A stretch of 64,000 nucleotides of DNA from Rhizobium leguminosarum (GCF_001652265.1 NZ_LWBS01000327.1:208026-272025), one strand, 5' to 3'. Shown: positions 36,259 through 44,780, counted from the stretch's first letter. Numbers and translations are program-made. The notes: generated by a model not told the origin, from the sequence alone.

Positions 36259-37704
36259 ATGTCCGCGTCTCGCACTCAACAATTGGCAGATGAGGCACGC
36301 CACCTGCTCAGGGGCAATCCCCTGATGGCAAGCACCGTCTCCCTGCAGCGCGTCGCAACTCGCAACCTTTTAAAGCGACGCTTCCAATATGGGTGCACGC
36401 TCGCAGCGGGTTCGAAGCTTACCAATTGTTCGGCCGGGGTAGAGGCGCTGTCACGACATTTCCCCGGCCTTGCAGATGGCGGATACACTCGCCTGCTGGA
36501 ACTTCCCCCAGCGGCTGCCGAACCGGTCAGTGCCGACCCATATCGTTCGTCCGTGCTTGCAGCCTGGATGGGTGGGCTCGCGTGGAGCCTTGAATGGCAG
36601 GCGGGAGGCCCCGATGCGCAGATCGTCAGCGGCTATCTGCAGTCGGATCTGATCGCATCGGATCTTGAACTCGAACGTCAACCGGCGCGCCGGCTCTCTT
36701 GCGGCATCGGCCTCGCCCTCATTGAAAGTCCGGCACGGAGCCGTGTCATGCAAGCCCTCCTCAGCCAATGCATGCCGAGCTATCGCGGTTCCGACTATCC
36801 CATCACTGACGGCGCGGAATTGGATCGCATCGCCGACCATCTGGAGAGCGCCTTCGCGCTAATCGCGAAATTGGACGTGTACGGCTATCAGCGCCTGATC
36901 GCCGGCCTGCACACGCTTCACGTTGGCGTGCGGCGCGAACCGCCGTGTTCGTTATCGAGTTCGAACGAATTGCCGGGCAGCGCGATCATCGTCCTTTCCA
37001 GAGAAAGATTGCGCGACGGCGATCATGCCGCGACCGCGGCCCAACTGCTTCACCAAGCGGGGCATGTCCTGCTGGGGTTTTATACGACCTCGGCGGCGGC
37101 ATCCCTGCCTGGCGAGTTCCAATATGTTTCCCCATACAAGGAGGATCTACAGACGCTCGAGAGCATCCTGCATGTGACGTACACCATTCCCTGGGAGTGC
37201 GCCTTCCGCATGGCATGCCTATCCACCGAGACGGATCCTGAGCGCCGCACCTGGAAGATGGCATTCATAATTGCCTATGCCGCGCGGCAAGTTCCGCTCA
37301 TCGATATCGCCCGGAAAGGAATCGAACGTCTCGGCGGCGATGTTCTCCTCGATCTCCCAGACATCGCCGCCATTCCTTCCTGGAGTAGCCGGATTCTGTT
37401 CCTCGTGGGCCAGTTGCTTGCCGAAGAGCCTATTGCGCACCGCCAGGCCCACCTTGCCGAGCGCCAGCGAGTTCTCGATCGCCAAGCCTGGGATATTGGA
37501 CAGATGCTGCTACGCGGCAAGGAGCCGATCGATCCTCGGATGGGCCGGCGAGAGATCGATGACACCGGCGACAATGTCAGCCTCTGGTATGACGGCAAAT
37601 TCCACGTGATCGCGAAGGCGGCCGACCATGCGATGGGCAAGGATTACGCTTGCTACGCCGAGACGATCTGCGGAACTGCGCCCAGCGAGATGGAGGCGAT
37701 GTGA
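36259..37704 (+). CDS. HQxxH-motif protein, HEXXH-type peptide-modification-like
   Basis: A 481-residue cytoplasmic, mostly helical protein. Residues 265-269 read His-Gln-Ala-Gly-His in 'QLLHQAGHVLLGFY', an HExxH motif whose glutamate is replaced by glutamine (CAA for GAA). The layout, with the motif mid-protein and a C-terminal helical half ('LAEEPIAHRQAHLAERQRVL'), recalls the HEXXH-domain proteins (TIGR04267-like, some being 2-oxoglutarate-dependent peptide hydroxylases) of RiPP clusters; this likeness is from memory and weak. ATG 36259 has GGAGG six bases upstream (36248-36252); the frame is open from 36121. Its stop overlaps the ThiF-like start (TGATG). Confidence 0.6.
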   Translation: MSASRTQQLADEARHLLRGNPLMASTVSLQRVATRNLLKRRFQYGCTLAAGSKLTNCSAGVEALSRHFPGLADGGYTRLLELPPAAAEPVSADPYRSSVLAAWMGGLAWSLEWQAGGPDAQIVSGYLQSDLIASDLELERQPARRLSCGIGLALIESPARSRVMQALLSQCMPSYRGSDYPITDGAELDRIADHLESAFALIAKLDVYGYQRLIAGLHTLHVGVRREPPCSLSSSNELPGSAIIVLSRERLRDGDHAATAAQLLHQAGHVLLGFYTTSAAASLPGEFQYVSPYKEDLQTLESILHVTYTIPWECAFRMACLSTETDPERRTWKMAFIIAYAARQVPLIDIARKGIERLGGDVLLDLPDIAAIPSWSSRILFLVGQLLAEEPIAHRQAHLAERQRVLDRQAWDIGQMLLRGKEPIDPRMGRREIDDTGDNVSLWYDGKFHVIAKAADHAMGKDYACYAETICGTAPSEMEAM

Positions 37705-38660
37705 TGGTCAATGATCGGTCCAAACGATTGTCAGCGACCGCCACCGCGTCCGTCGACTTCCCGAACCTCGTCACCCACAGCCTCGGGCGGGGCGGCCGGG
37801 GGGCTCTGTTCACCGGCAATAGTGCCGATTCTGTCGAGGAACAGAGCCCTCATGTTACCAGGTCTGCATTCGTCGTCTCGTTGAAGGCTTCCGATATGCC
37901 GGCGGAGGACGAATATGACTCCGCCGCAATCGATCACCACGACGCCATCCTGGCGCCTCTTTGCCATCGGCAACGCGACATCGAACGGTTTGGCGACATC
38001 GACTTCGTCATCATCGGATGCGGCTGCTTGGGCTCACAGATCGCCATCCAGCTCGCGGCCCTCGGCGCGCGCCATTTTCTTCTCGTGGATGCGGATCGTA
38101 TCGATGAGAACGACTTGAACCATCTCCCATGGGCAAACGAGGCTGATCTCGGCTGGCTGAAGACGGACAGGCTGGCGACCCATCTGGCCGCGGGTTTCTC
38201 GGCCACTGTCTTCGCGCTGCCGGAATTTGCGGAAGGCGCCTCGGCGCTACGGTTAATCGCAAACTACGCCAATAACCCGTTCTTCATCCTCGCCGGCGGC
38301 GATTCTCGTCCAGCCCAAGATCTCCTGTCGGCCTGCCGAGCCTTGGAAGCCGGCCTGCCGCCTCATCTGCATGTGGGCCGCTCTGCAAACTATTGCATGG
38401 CAGGTCCTTTGGCCTTGCTGCATGAGGACGCATGTTCCGTCTGCCATTGCGCCATCCAAGTCGCAACCGACGACGGCTTACGCGCGCCGCCGGCCACCGT
38501 CGACAGCCAATTGGTAGCCAGCCTTGCCGTGTCGCAGATCGCCCAAAAATGCCTTTCGAGGCACTCGGTCGCCCGGGGACGCCAATGGACATTGGACCTC
38601 AAGGCGATCAGCCCGAGCTGCGCTCTCTCCAAACACCCCGAATGTAAGGTATGCCCATGA
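37704..38660 (+). CDS. ThiF/MoeB-type E1-like adenylyltransferase
   Basis: A 318-residue protein. After ~95 unassigned residues comes the ThiF Rossmann domain with the nucleotide loop 'IIGCGCLGSQIAIQLAALGA' (G105 on), then 'LVDADRIDENDLNHLPW', where the usual Arg of the N-L-N-R motif is His, and 'DLGWLKTDRLATHL'. Two CxxC pairs, 'CSVC' and a C-terminal 'CKVC', should bind zinc as in MoeB. E1-like enzymes adenylate the C-terminus of a ubiquitin-like or peptide substrate. ATG 37704 is coupled to the preceding gene with GGAGG seven bases upstream. No ubiquitin-like partner, E2 or deubiquitinase is seen nearby. Confidence 0.82.
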   Translation: MVNDRSKRLSATATASVDFPNLVTHSLGRGGRGALFTGNSADSVEEQSPHVTRSAFVVSLKASDMPAEDEYDSAAIDHHDAILAPLCHRQRDIERFGDIDFVIIGCGCLGSQIAIQLAALGARHFLLVDADRIDENDLNHLPWANEADLGWLKTDRLATHLAAGFSATVFALPEFAEGASALRLIANYANNPFFILAGGDSRPAQDLLSACRALEAGLPPHLHVGRSANYCMAGPLALLHEDACSVCHCAIQVATDDGLRAPPATVDSQLVASLAVSQIAQKCLSRHSVARGRQWTLDLKAISPSCALSKHPECKVCP

Positions 38661-38911
38661 TCGCGCTATTTTCCTCGGGATATTGTTGCTCCGTTGGCGC
38701 AACTGCCGGAACGAACGATGAGCTGACAATAACCGAAGCTCTTTGTGATCCACTGATCGCCATGGTGATGCGCGCGGATGGCGTGACTTCCGAAGAGTTC
38801 AAGCGACTCCTTGAGGCGGCAGCCCATGAGCTAAAAACCAAATTGGCTAACTCCATCAACGGAGGATCGAAGGAGCAGGCAACGAGGACGCCCGCTTCTT
38901 CCCACCGATAG
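38657..38911 (+). CDS. Small protein at the end of the ThiF operon (84 aa), candidate substrate
   Basis: An 84-residue protein starting at ATG 38657, overlapping the ThiF-like stop by 4 bp (ATGA); ATG 38651 adds two residues. The N-terminal 'IALFSSGYCCSVGATAG' has a Cys pair. The middle, 'LTITEALCDPLIAMVMRADG', resembles short rhizobial proteins of unknown role with an 'xxDPLIxxVMxADG' core. The tail is Ser/Thr-rich. Its small size and coupling make it the best candidate for a modified peptide or carrier, but a regulatory role is equally possible. Confidence 0.55.
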   Translation: MIALFSSGYCCSVGATAGTNDELTITEALCDPLIAMVMRADGVTSEEFKRLLEAAAHELKTKLANSINGGSKEQATRTPASSHR

Positions 38912-38936
38912 GAGGATACGCGACATCTTTGTCGAG

Positions 38937-39341
38937 ATGACGCGGAAGATGGTTGACGAGTATGTGTGGCCAATCCCGGTCCGAAACCATGGCCCGGCAT
39001 TGGCAGCACTGGCCGTCCCGCGGAATTCAGGCGCAATGAGATTCGATATGTTGAGAAAGTTCCCAACGATAATTCTGGTTTTTGCGGACGGGAAAGATCG
39101 CAAGGTGATCCGTACCGCTCACGAGGCTGCCCAACTGTTGCTGAAGGAGTGGCCCACCGACGATGGTGAGGAATTCCTCACGGCGGTGAGAATCTGTCTG
39201 GAGGTCCTTACCGGAGAGAGCGAGCCCGAGAAATTGCATGAGGCAATCGTCCGCGCCGCATATGAGGCGGGTATTGCAGCGATCACGACTGATAACCGCC
39301 TTGGGATTCTCAGGATCTATCCGGTCAGCGAGGCCAGATAG
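38937..39341 (+). CDS. DUF982 protein
   Basis: The region 'RTAHEAAQLLLKEWPTDDG' followed by 'AAYEAGIAAI' is the core of DUF982, a family widespread in rhizobia and without a known function. The start is uncertain: ATG 38937 gives 134 residues and includes a DUF982-like 'VWPIPV' opening followed by a stretch that does not fit, while ATG 39036 gives 101 residues. The extra segment may be a remnant of a duplicated N-terminus. It is not obviously part of the ThiF operon. Confidence 0.65.
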   Translation: MTRKMVDEYVWPIPVRNHGPALAALAVPRNSGAMRFDMLRKFPTIILVFADGKDRKVIRTAHEAAQLLLKEWPTDDGEEFLTAVRICLEVLTGESEPEKLHEAIVRAAYEAGIAAITTDNRLGILRIYPVSEAR

Positions 39342-39407
39342 TTGACGGCCGCGCAGGTGCTCATCGCAATCCTAGAACAGTGGCTGCAATACGACTGATC
39401 CGACCCG

Positions 39408-40682
39408 CTACTGGAAGCGATCGAGCGTCTTGTAATAGAGCCCAACGAGCGGCAGAAACCAAGGCTTTCCGAAATGGCCGGGGACGGCGGGCCAGTCGAG
39501 CCCCTTGATCGGGTTACGATCGGCCTTGCCGAGGATGGCGTCGGCCATGATCATGCCGAGATGGGTGGAGAGCTGGGCGCCGTGGCCGGAATAACCCATG
39601 GCATACCAGACACCATCGACATAGCCGGCGCGCGGATAGCGGTCCTTGGTCATATCGACGAGCCCGCCCCAGCAATAGTCGATTTCGACGCCGGCAAGCT
39701 GCGGAAAGATTTCAGCCAGGCTGGCGCACAGAATGTCGCCGCTCCTTGCGTCCGAGCGATGATCCGATGTGGCGGAAAACCGGGCGCGGCCGCCGAAGAT
39801 CAGCCGCTTGTCGGGCGACAGCCGGAAATAATTGCCGATGTTCATCGACGTGACACAGGTGCGGTTGCCCGGCATCGTAGCCGCGATTTCGGCATCGGTC
39901 AGCGGGCGGGTGGCGATGAGGAAGCTGCCGACGGAAATGATCCGGCGGCGGAAATAGCTGAAGAGCGACGGCGTATAGGCGCCGGTCGCGACCAGGACGT
40001 GGTCCGCGGTGACGGTGCCGCGTGCGGTCTCAAGGCTGTGGCGGCTATTGCCCTGCCGGTGCGCGGTTACCGCCGCCTTTTCGAAGATGACGGCGCCGTG
40101 GCGGGCGGCCGCGGCGGCGAGCCCGGCGACATAACGGCCCATATGCATCATCGCGCTCTTCTTCGAGAGCATGGCGCCATGGAAGGGCGAGCCGATCTCG
40201 CTTTTCAGCTCATTCGCCGAAAGAAGTGCTGTGTCCGGATCGACTTCTCTGTGGACAGCCTCGAAATTGCGGGCAATGGCATCGAAATGCTGCGGCTTGG
40301 AGGCAAGCTTCAGCTTGCCGGCGCGGCGGAAATTGCAGTCGATTCCCTCTTCGGCAATGATCGCCTCGATCGTGTCGATGGAATCGTCGAACGCCTTATA
40401 GAGGGCGACGGCCCGCTCCACGCCCAGTGCGGACTTGGCGGAGAGGAAACTGTGGGCGAGCCCATTGTTAAGGTGGCCGCCATTGCGTCCGGATGCCCCC
40501 CAGCCAACCCGTTCGCCTTCCAGCACCACGACCTTGACGCCGGCCTTTGCGAGCTGGCGCGCTGCGGCAAGCCCGGTGAAGCCGGCGCCGATGACGGCGA
40601 CGTCGTAATGTCCTTCGACGGGGCCTTGGGCGCCGCCGGCAAAGGGCTGGGCTGTGTCGTGCCAGTAGGATTCGAACTGCAT
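39408..40682 (-). CDS. FAD-dependent amine/amino-acid oxidase (DadA/PuuB-like)
   Basis: A 424-residue flavoprotein of the DAO family. The FAD loop is 'DVAVIGAGFTGLAAARQLA', followed by 'VVVLEGERVGWGASGRNGGH' and a C-terminal FAD strand 'YAMGYSGHGAQLSTHLG'. The GASGRNGG signature is typical of gamma-glutamylputrescine oxidase/glycine oxidase relatives. It oxidises an amine or N-methyl amino acid to an imine with release of peroxide. ATG 40682 has GGAG upstream. It is 13 bp downstream of the HAD gene and likely co-transcribed. Confidence 0.88.
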   Translation of the reverse strand: MQFESYWHDTAQPFAGGAQGPVEGHYDVAVIGAGFTGLAAARQLAKAGVKVVVLEGERVGWGASGRNGGHLNNGLAHSFLSAKSALGVERAVALYKAFDDSIDTIEAIIAEEGIDCNFRRAGKLKLASKPQHFDAIARNFEAVHREVDPDTALLSANELKSEIGSPFHGAMLSKKSAMMHMGRYVAGLAAAAARHGAVIFEKAAVTAHRQGNSRHSLETARGTVTADHVLVATGAYTPSLFSYFRRRIISVGSFLIATRPLTDAEIAATMPGNRTCVTSMNIGNYFRLSPDKRLIFGGRARFSATSDHRSDARSGDILCASLAEIFPQLAGVEIDYCWGGLVDMTKDRYPRAGYVDGVWYAMGYSGHGAQLSTHLGMIMADAILGKADRNPIKGLDWPAVPGHFGKPWFLPLVGLYYKTLDRFQ

Positions 40683-40695
40683 CCGCGTGTCTCCG

Positions 40696-41364
40696 TCAGA
40701 GCCCGACGACGCCAGGCAGGCCCGAGATGTCAGGAATTTCGACATAACCGTAATAGGGGTTGGCAGGCTCATGGCCGCGATTGACCCAAACCTTGTTCTT
40801 GATGCCGAGATCATGGGCCGACATCAGGTCATAGCGGAAAGAGGACGAGCAATGCAGCACGTCCTCCGGCCCGCAGCCCAGCATGTCGAACATGTATTCG
40901 AAAGCCTGGAAACGTGGCTTGTAGGCATTGGCCTGCTCTGCGGTGTAGACCGCATGGAAGGGCGCGCCGAGTTTTTCGACGTTCGACATGATCTGCGAAT
41001 TCATGGCGTTGGAGAGGATCACCAAAGGGATTTCCTTGGCGACTTTGGCGAGACCGGCCGGGACATCCGAATGCGGCCCCCAGGTCGGAACCCGCTCATA
41101 GATCATCCGGGCGGCTTCATCGCGAAATGTCACGCCGTTTCGCTTGCATGTCCGCTCGAGCGAATTGTGCACGACCTCGGCATAGGGTTTCCAGTCGCCC
41201 AGGATCTCGTCGAGCCGATAGGCGGCGAAATTCTTGATGAACTCCGCCATGCGCCGCTCGTCGAGCTCTTCGCCGTAGAGATCGCGCGCCGCTTCAGCCA
41301 TCTGAAAGTTGGTCAGCGTGCCGTAGCAGTCGAAGGTGATGTATTTCGGACGGAAGGTCGTCAT
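40696..41364 (-). CDS. Haloacid dehalogenase type II-like HAD hydrolase
   Basis: A 222-residue HAD protein: motif I 'ITFDCYGTLTNF' (nucleophile Asp), motif II 'LVILSNAMNSQIM' (Ser-Asn) and motif III around 'QANAYKPRFQAF' (Lys). It follows the L-2-haloacid dehalogenase layout, but the substrate may be a phosphorylated compound instead. ATG 41364 gives the family start. It is paired with the FAD oxidase. A second HAD of the same class lies at 50571. Confidence 0.85.
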   Translation of the reverse strand: MTTFRPKYITFDCYGTLTNFQMAEAARDLYGEELDERRMAEFIKNFAAYRLDEILGDWKPYAEVVHNSLERTCKRNGVTFRDEAARMIYERVPTWGPHSDVPAGLAKVAKEIPLVILSNAMNSQIMSNVEKLGAPFHAVYTAEQANAYKPRFQAFEYMFDMLGCGPEDVLHCSSSFRYDLMSAHDLGIKNKVWVNRGHEPANPYYGYVEIPDISGLPGVVGL

Positions 41365-41534
41365 CTGCGTATCCTTGAACGATTGGAACCGGGACTTTTC
41401 ACAATCATAGGCACCGCTTCGCCCGCAACTCGCCTGAATTGGCGGCATCGGAAGCAGAATCTATCGTATCGAAAGCGGGGTTTGGCAGAAGGTTGTGCGC
41501 TTGCCCGCCGTCAACGGCCGGCGGAGTGATGCCT

Positions 41535-42203
41535 TCAATCGCCGTCGTGATCGTGATGCGACGGAAGGTCGAGGCCGAAGGTTTTGACGAGATCGGCCAC
41601 CTGCGCCGGGCTGAGGAAACGGGGATTGAGGTTGCGCAACAGCAGATAGAGCTTCGCCGTTTCCTCCAGTTCCTCGGTCGCAAAGACCGCCGCCTCCAGG
41701 CTGTCGCCGGCAACAACAGGTCCGTGATTGGCCAGCAGCACCGACGAATACTTGCCCGCCAGTCCGCGGATCGCGTCGGCCACCGCCGGATCGCCGGGAC
41801 GATAATAGGGCACCAGCGCGGTTTCGCCGGCGCGCATCAGATAATATGGCGTCATCGGCGGCAGGGCGGCGCGCGGATCGATCTCCGGCAGCATGGTCAA
41901 CGCCACTGCGTGAGTGGAGTGAAGATGAACGATCGCGCGGGCGCTGCCGCGCGTATCGTAAAGGGCAGTGTGCAGCGGGATCTCCTTGGTCGGCTTGTCG
42001 CCGGACAGGAGCCGGCCTTCGGCATCCAGCCTGGAGATCCGTGCCGGGTCGAGAAAGCCGAGCGAGGCGTTGGTCGGCGTAACCAGCCAGCCGCCATCCT
42101 CCAGCCGCAACGATATGTTGCCCGACGAACCGGGCGTCAGCCCGCGCTCGAACAGCGAGCGGCCGTATCGGCAGATTTCCTCACGCAGGCGGGCGTCGGA
42201 CAT
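41535..42203 (-). CDS. otnC: 3-oxo-tetronate 4-phosphate decarboxylase-like (class II aldolase family)
   Basis: A 222-residue class II aldolase/adducin-type enzyme: 'GLTPGSSGNISLRLEDGGWL' (phosphate-binding), zinc His pair in 'IVHLHSTHAVALTM' and a third His in 'VLLANHGPVVAG'. With LtnD, OtnI and OtnK in the divergent unit it matches OtnC, which decarboxylates 3-oxo-tetronate 4-phosphate to dihydroxyacetone phosphate in the characterised DUF1537 acid-sugar pathway. It lies 16 bp downstream of the LacI gene and should be co-transcribed with it. Confidence 0.85.
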   Translation of the reverse strand: MSDARLREEICRYGRSLFERGLTPGSSGNISLRLEDGGWLVTPTNASLGFLDPARISRLDAEGRLLSGDKPTKEIPLHTALYDTRGSARAIVHLHSTHAVALTMLPEIDPRAALPPMTPYYLMRAGETALVPYYRPGDPAVADAIRGLAGKYSSVLLANHGPVVAGDSLEAAVFATEELEETAKLYLLLRNLNPRFLSPAQVADLVKTFGLDLPSHHDHDGD

Positions 42204-42219
42204 GACAGTTCCTCCAATA

Positions 42220-43218
42220 TTACGCGGTTGCCCCTTCGATCAGTTCAAAGCCGAGATCGACGGACTGCGGCGGCGCGTTGGCGACGACCAATTGCGCGGC
42301 TATCTCCCCCGTCGCCACGCGCGGCGTTCGGATGGTCGACAACGGTTGCGGTGTTGCCCGGCCGATATCGAGGCCGTTATAGCCGAAAATGGCGAGCTTC
42401 GACGGGATCGCGATCCCTTGAGCCAGACAGTGAAAATAACCGCCAAGCGCCATGTCGTCGTTGGAGAAATACACCGCATCGAGATCGGTCGTCCGGGCAA
42501 GCAGCCGCTCCAGCCCCAACCTGCCGTTTTCCACGGACGAAGCGCCGGCGAGAATTTCGCGGGCGACGAGCGGAGCCTCATGCGCATCGAGCGTTTCGCA
42601 AAAGCTGGAAAACCGTTTGCCGGCGCGGGTATCGCGGTTCAGGTCGTGACCGACATAGCCGATCCGGCGATAACCCCGCTTGAGCAGGAAGGCAGCGCTC
42701 TCCCGCCCGGCCGAGCGGTTCGAGAAGCCGACCGCGATGTCGAGAGCATCGCCGTCGAGATCGAGCAGTTCGACGACCCGGCACCCGCTGGCGCGCAGCA
42801 TCTTCACCGTGCCTTTGGTATGCTCGCATCCCGCCAGCATGACCGCCGCCGGCCGCCAGGCAAGCATCGCGGCGGCGAGCGCTTCCTCCTTGCCCGGATC
42901 ATAATCGGTCACGGAGAAGACCGCCTGGTACCGATTTTCCTCCAGAACAGCACTGGCGCCGCGCAGCACATCGGGAAAGACGATGTTGGACAGCGAGGGA
43001 ATGACGAAGGCGACAAGACGCGAACCGGTGGAGGCCAGCGTTCCCGCGATCCGGTTCGGCACATAGCCCAGCCGCTCGACGGCGGCCATCACCCGCTCGC
43101 GCGTCTTGCCGGAAAACGAACCGTGGTTGCGCAGCACACGCGACACCGTGCTCTCGCCGACACCGGCCGCTTCCGCGACCTCGGCAAGCGTCACCGTCGC
43201 CTGATGTTTGAATTCCAT
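42220..43218 (-). CDS. LacI-family regulator of the acid-sugar locus
   Basis: A 332-residue LacI/GntR-like repressor: HTH 'VTLAEVAEAAGVGESTVSRV', hinge 'VERLGYVPNRIAGTLASTGS', and the sensor domain to the end ('VYFSNDDMALGGYFHCLAQG'). It is divergent from the MFS transporter, with three palindromic sites in between, and is the best candidate for their ligand. Control of both the otnC unit and the transporter-ltnD-otnI-otnK unit follows from position. ATG 43218 gives the normal length. Confidence 0.92.
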   Translation of the reverse strand: MEFKHQATVTLAEVAEAAGVGESTVSRVLRNHGSFSGKTRERVMAAVERLGYVPNRIAGTLASTGSRLVAFVIPSLSNIVFPDVLRGASAVLEENRYQAVFSVTDYDPGKEEALAAAMLAWRPAAVMLAGCEHTKGTVKMLRASGCRVVELLDLDGDALDIAVGFSNRSAGRESAAFLLKRGYRRIGYVGHDLNRDTRAGKRFSSFCETLDAHEAPLVAREILAGASSVENGRLGLERLLARTTDLDAVYFSNDDMALGGYFHCLAQGIAIPSKLAIFGYNGLDIGRATPQPLSTIRTPRVATGEIAAQLVVANAPPQSVDLGFELIEGATA

Positions 43219-43323
43219 CGTTACGTTTGAACCCGACTGTTGAGGTGGTTGCCCGGCCCGCCCGCCCGATGACCACCGCGTTGTCACCATTTTTCACTGC
43301 TCCCGCCAAGAAGCAAGGTTTTT

Positions 43324-43393
43324 TTGGCAGCGCTACCAATTTGCTGTTGGCAGCGCTGCCAAAATGGATTAATGAAAATGGCAGCGCTGCCAA
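43324..43393. promoter_or_regulatory. Three palindromic LacI-type operators
   Basis: The 16-bp palindrome TTGGCAGCGCTGCCAA is perfect at 43347-43362 and has one mismatch each at 43324-43339 (TTGGCAGCGCTACCAA) and 43378-43393 (ATGGCAGCGCTGCCAA). Centre spacings are 23 and 31 bp. The central CpG and the size match LacI-family operators. They lie between the divergent LacI and MFS genes, about 67 bp before the transporter start. Confidence 0.88.
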
Positions 43394-43459
43394 AAAATTG
43401 GCTCGGCGTGCCGCGGGAGGATCGACAGAAGACCGCGGCAACAATCGGAGGAGAAAATC

Positions 43460-44776
43460 ATGACGCTGCAGACGCAAGCGCCCGTCGTTGGTGCACATCC
43501 CGCCCAGACGCTCGAAGACCGTGCCTATGGCAAGGTATTCTGGCGCATCGTACCCTTTTTGATGCTGTGCTACGTGGTCGCCTATCTCAACCGCGTCAAT
43601 GTCGGTTTCGCCAAGCTGCAGATGTCGAGCGAGCTCGGCCTCTCGGAAGCCGCCTATGGCATCGGCGCCGGCATTTTCTTCATCGGCTATTTTCTGTTTG
43701 AAGTGCCGAGCAACATCATCATGAACAAGGTTGGCGCACGGGTGTGGATCGCCCGCATCATGCTCACCTGGGGCATCATTTCCGCCGCCTTCATGTTCAC
43801 CTCGTCGGAAACCGTCTTCTATGTCCTGCGTTTCCTGCTGGGCGTTGCCGAAGCCGGATTTTTCCCCGGCATTATTCTCTATCTGACCGCGTGGTATCCG
43901 GCCCATCGCCGCGCCAGGATCATCACCACCTTCATGTCGGCGATCCCGATATCCGCCATTTTCGGCAATCCGCTTTCGGGTCTCCTTATGGACAGTTTTC
44001 ACGGCACGCACGGACTTTCCGGCTGGCAGTGGATGTTCCTGATCGAAGCCATTCCGGCCATTCTTTTCGGCGTTGCGACGTTCTTCTACCTTGATGATAC
44101 GATCCGGGGCGCGAAATGGCTGAACGATGAGGAAAAACGCATGCTGACGGCCAATATCGAGGCGGAGAACCGGGCCAAGACGGCAAGCCCGCACAGCATC
44201 GGCACAACGCTGACCGACCGTCGCGTCTGGCTGATGTGCCTGATCTATTTCTGCTTCGTGCTCGGGCAATATGGCCTGAATTTCTGGATGCCGACGATCG
44301 TCAAGGCCTCGGGCGTCAACGGAAACCTCAATATCGGTCTGATTTCCGCGATCCCTTATATCTGCACATTCGTCGTGATGCTGGCGCTCGGCCGCTCCGC
44401 CGACAGGCTGCGTGAACGCCGCTGGCACCTCATCGTCCCAGCGCTCATCGCCGCCGGTGGCTTTGTTGCGGCGACGATGGCGACGAGCACGACGGTCTCA
44501 ATTGTCTGCCTCTCGCTGGCTGCTGCCGGCGCCATCAGTTGCGCGCCGCTGTTCTGGTCGCTTCCGACGGCATTTCTCGCTGGTACCGGCGCTGCGGCCG
44601 GCATTGCCTGGATCAATTCGGTCGGCAATCTCGCCGGGTTTCTCGGGCCGTTTCTGGTAGGCTATCTCAAAGACTTCACCGGCACCAACAGCGCCGGCAT
44701 GTATCTGCTGGCGGCTGCGTTGATCGTTGGTTCGCTGGCCGTGTTGACGGTTCCTGCGAAAACCGTCAATCGCTGA
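43460..44776 (+). CDS. MFS transporter, anion:cation symporter (ACS) type
   Basis: A 438-residue protein with 12 predicted membrane helices and the MFS loop 'FAKLQMSSELGLSEAAYGIG', 'LFEVPSNIIMNKVGARVWIA', typical of the ACS/tartrate-phthalate group. A central cytoplasmic loop contains 'NIEAENRAKTASPHSIGTTL'. It should take up the acid sugar (threonate or erythronate). The ribosome site GGAGGAG is just upstream and the LacI operators lie beyond it. Unlike many rhizobial acid-sugar loci, no ABC system is linked to it. Confidence 0.9.
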   Translation: MTLQTQAPVVGAHPAQTLEDRAYGKVFWRIVPFLMLCYVVAYLNRVNVGFAKLQMSSELGLSEAAYGIGAGIFFIGYFLFEVPSNIIMNKVGARVWIARIMLTWGIISAAFMFTSSETVFYVLRFLLGVAEAGFFPGIILYLTAWYPAHRRARIITTFMSAIPISAIFGNPLSGLLMDSFHGTHGLSGWQWMFLIEAIPAILFGVATFFYLDDTIRGAKWLNDEEKRMLTANIEAENRAKTASPHSIGTTLTDRRVWLMCLIYFCFVLGQYGLNFWMPTIVKASGVNGNLNIGLISAIPYICTFVVMLALGRSADRLRERRWHLIVPALIAAGGFVAATMATSTTVSIVCLSLAAAGAISCAPLFWSLPTAFLAGTGAAAGIAWINSVGNLAGFLGPFLVGYLKDFTGTNSAGMYLLAAALIVGSLAVLTVPAKTVNR

Positions 44777-44780
44777 GCTC

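Noticed and set aside
37704..38660. ThiF-like gene as part of molybdopterin or thiamine synthesis
   Set aside because: No moa/moe or thi gene nearby, no linked small sulfur carrier ending in Gly-Gly, and the N-L-N-R arginine is replaced by His.
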